Positions 63,997 through 64,000 of a stretch of 64,000 bases of DNA are shown in pieces. How positions within the stretch are numbered: position 1 is the first letter of the stretch; every line of letters begins with the position of its first letter. This DNA comes from Legionella sp. (lineage in GTDB: Bacteria > Pseudomonadota > Gammaproteobacteria > Legionellales > Legionellaceae), in NCBI GenBank assembly GCA_017306715.1, contig JAFKHV010000012.1:28568-92567 (forward strand), read 5' to 3'. Both the position numbers and the translations under genes were made by a program. Below the pieces are notes generated by a model. It was not told the origin of the DNA and made no database searches. It was given only the letters and a program-made list of their open reading frames with translations.

Positions 63997-64000
63997 ATTA

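Overview
The window reads as a chromosomal stretch of a Legionella-type gammaproteobacterium. The DNA is moderately AT-rich, and housekeeping genes are interleaved with genes for host-interaction proteins: two ankyrin-repeat proteins, one very large coiled-coil protein and several lineage-specific hypotheticals. There are also four Pht-like major facilitator transporters in two tandem pairs. The assignment rests on protein recognition and gene order; no search was run.

Left part (1-20091). A tightly packed minus-strand operon encodes a fused beta-phosphoglucomutase/trehalose-6-phosphatase, a GH65 sugar phosphorylase, a PIG-L deacetylase and a NodS-like methyltransferase cut by the window edge. 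Plus-strand genes follow for a ferritin-like protein, a YkuD-type L,D-transpeptidase and a membrane protein, then a PAS/GGDEF/EAL protein (minus) and Dps. After these come a GST-like protein, a Gly/His/Trp-repeat secreted protein, MscS and ComEC. A minus-strand accessory block holds two tandem paralogues of unknown function, a secreted polysaccharide deacetylase and an effector-like hypothetical.

Middle part (20390-42724). A GT39 glycosyltransferase, a tandem MFS pair followed by deoB (suggesting nucleoside uptake and use), hslVU, wrbA with two overlapping exonuclease III paralogues, rpmE, a malic enzyme, a second MFS pair, an orphan Dam methylase, pirin, photolyase, ispA-xseB, radA and a flavin oxidoreductase with an unusual C-terminal tail.

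Right part (42838-63996). An ankyrin protein with an atypical kinase-like motif set (LegA5/AnkK-like), a small Cys-rich secreted protein, a 1159-residue coiled-coil protein next to murI, the gpsA-secB-grxC-rhodanese operon, smr, prmB-aroC-asd, a small hydrophilic protein two bases upstream of a second ankyrin protein (AnkH/LegA3-like, with a His-Asp-Cys pattern), a DUF1328 protein, a zinc alcohol dehydrogenase, RNase E, rluC-HAD-pgsA, and a tRNA cluster Gly(GCC)-Cys(GCA)-Leu(UAA) at the right edge.

Most noteworthy: the sugar-phosphorylase operon, which looks like a split version of a mycobacterial OtsB1-type protein joined to a deacetylase and methyltransferase; the atypical kinase-ankyrin protein; and the ankyrin protein with a cysteine-protease-like triad together with its small co-transcribed partner.
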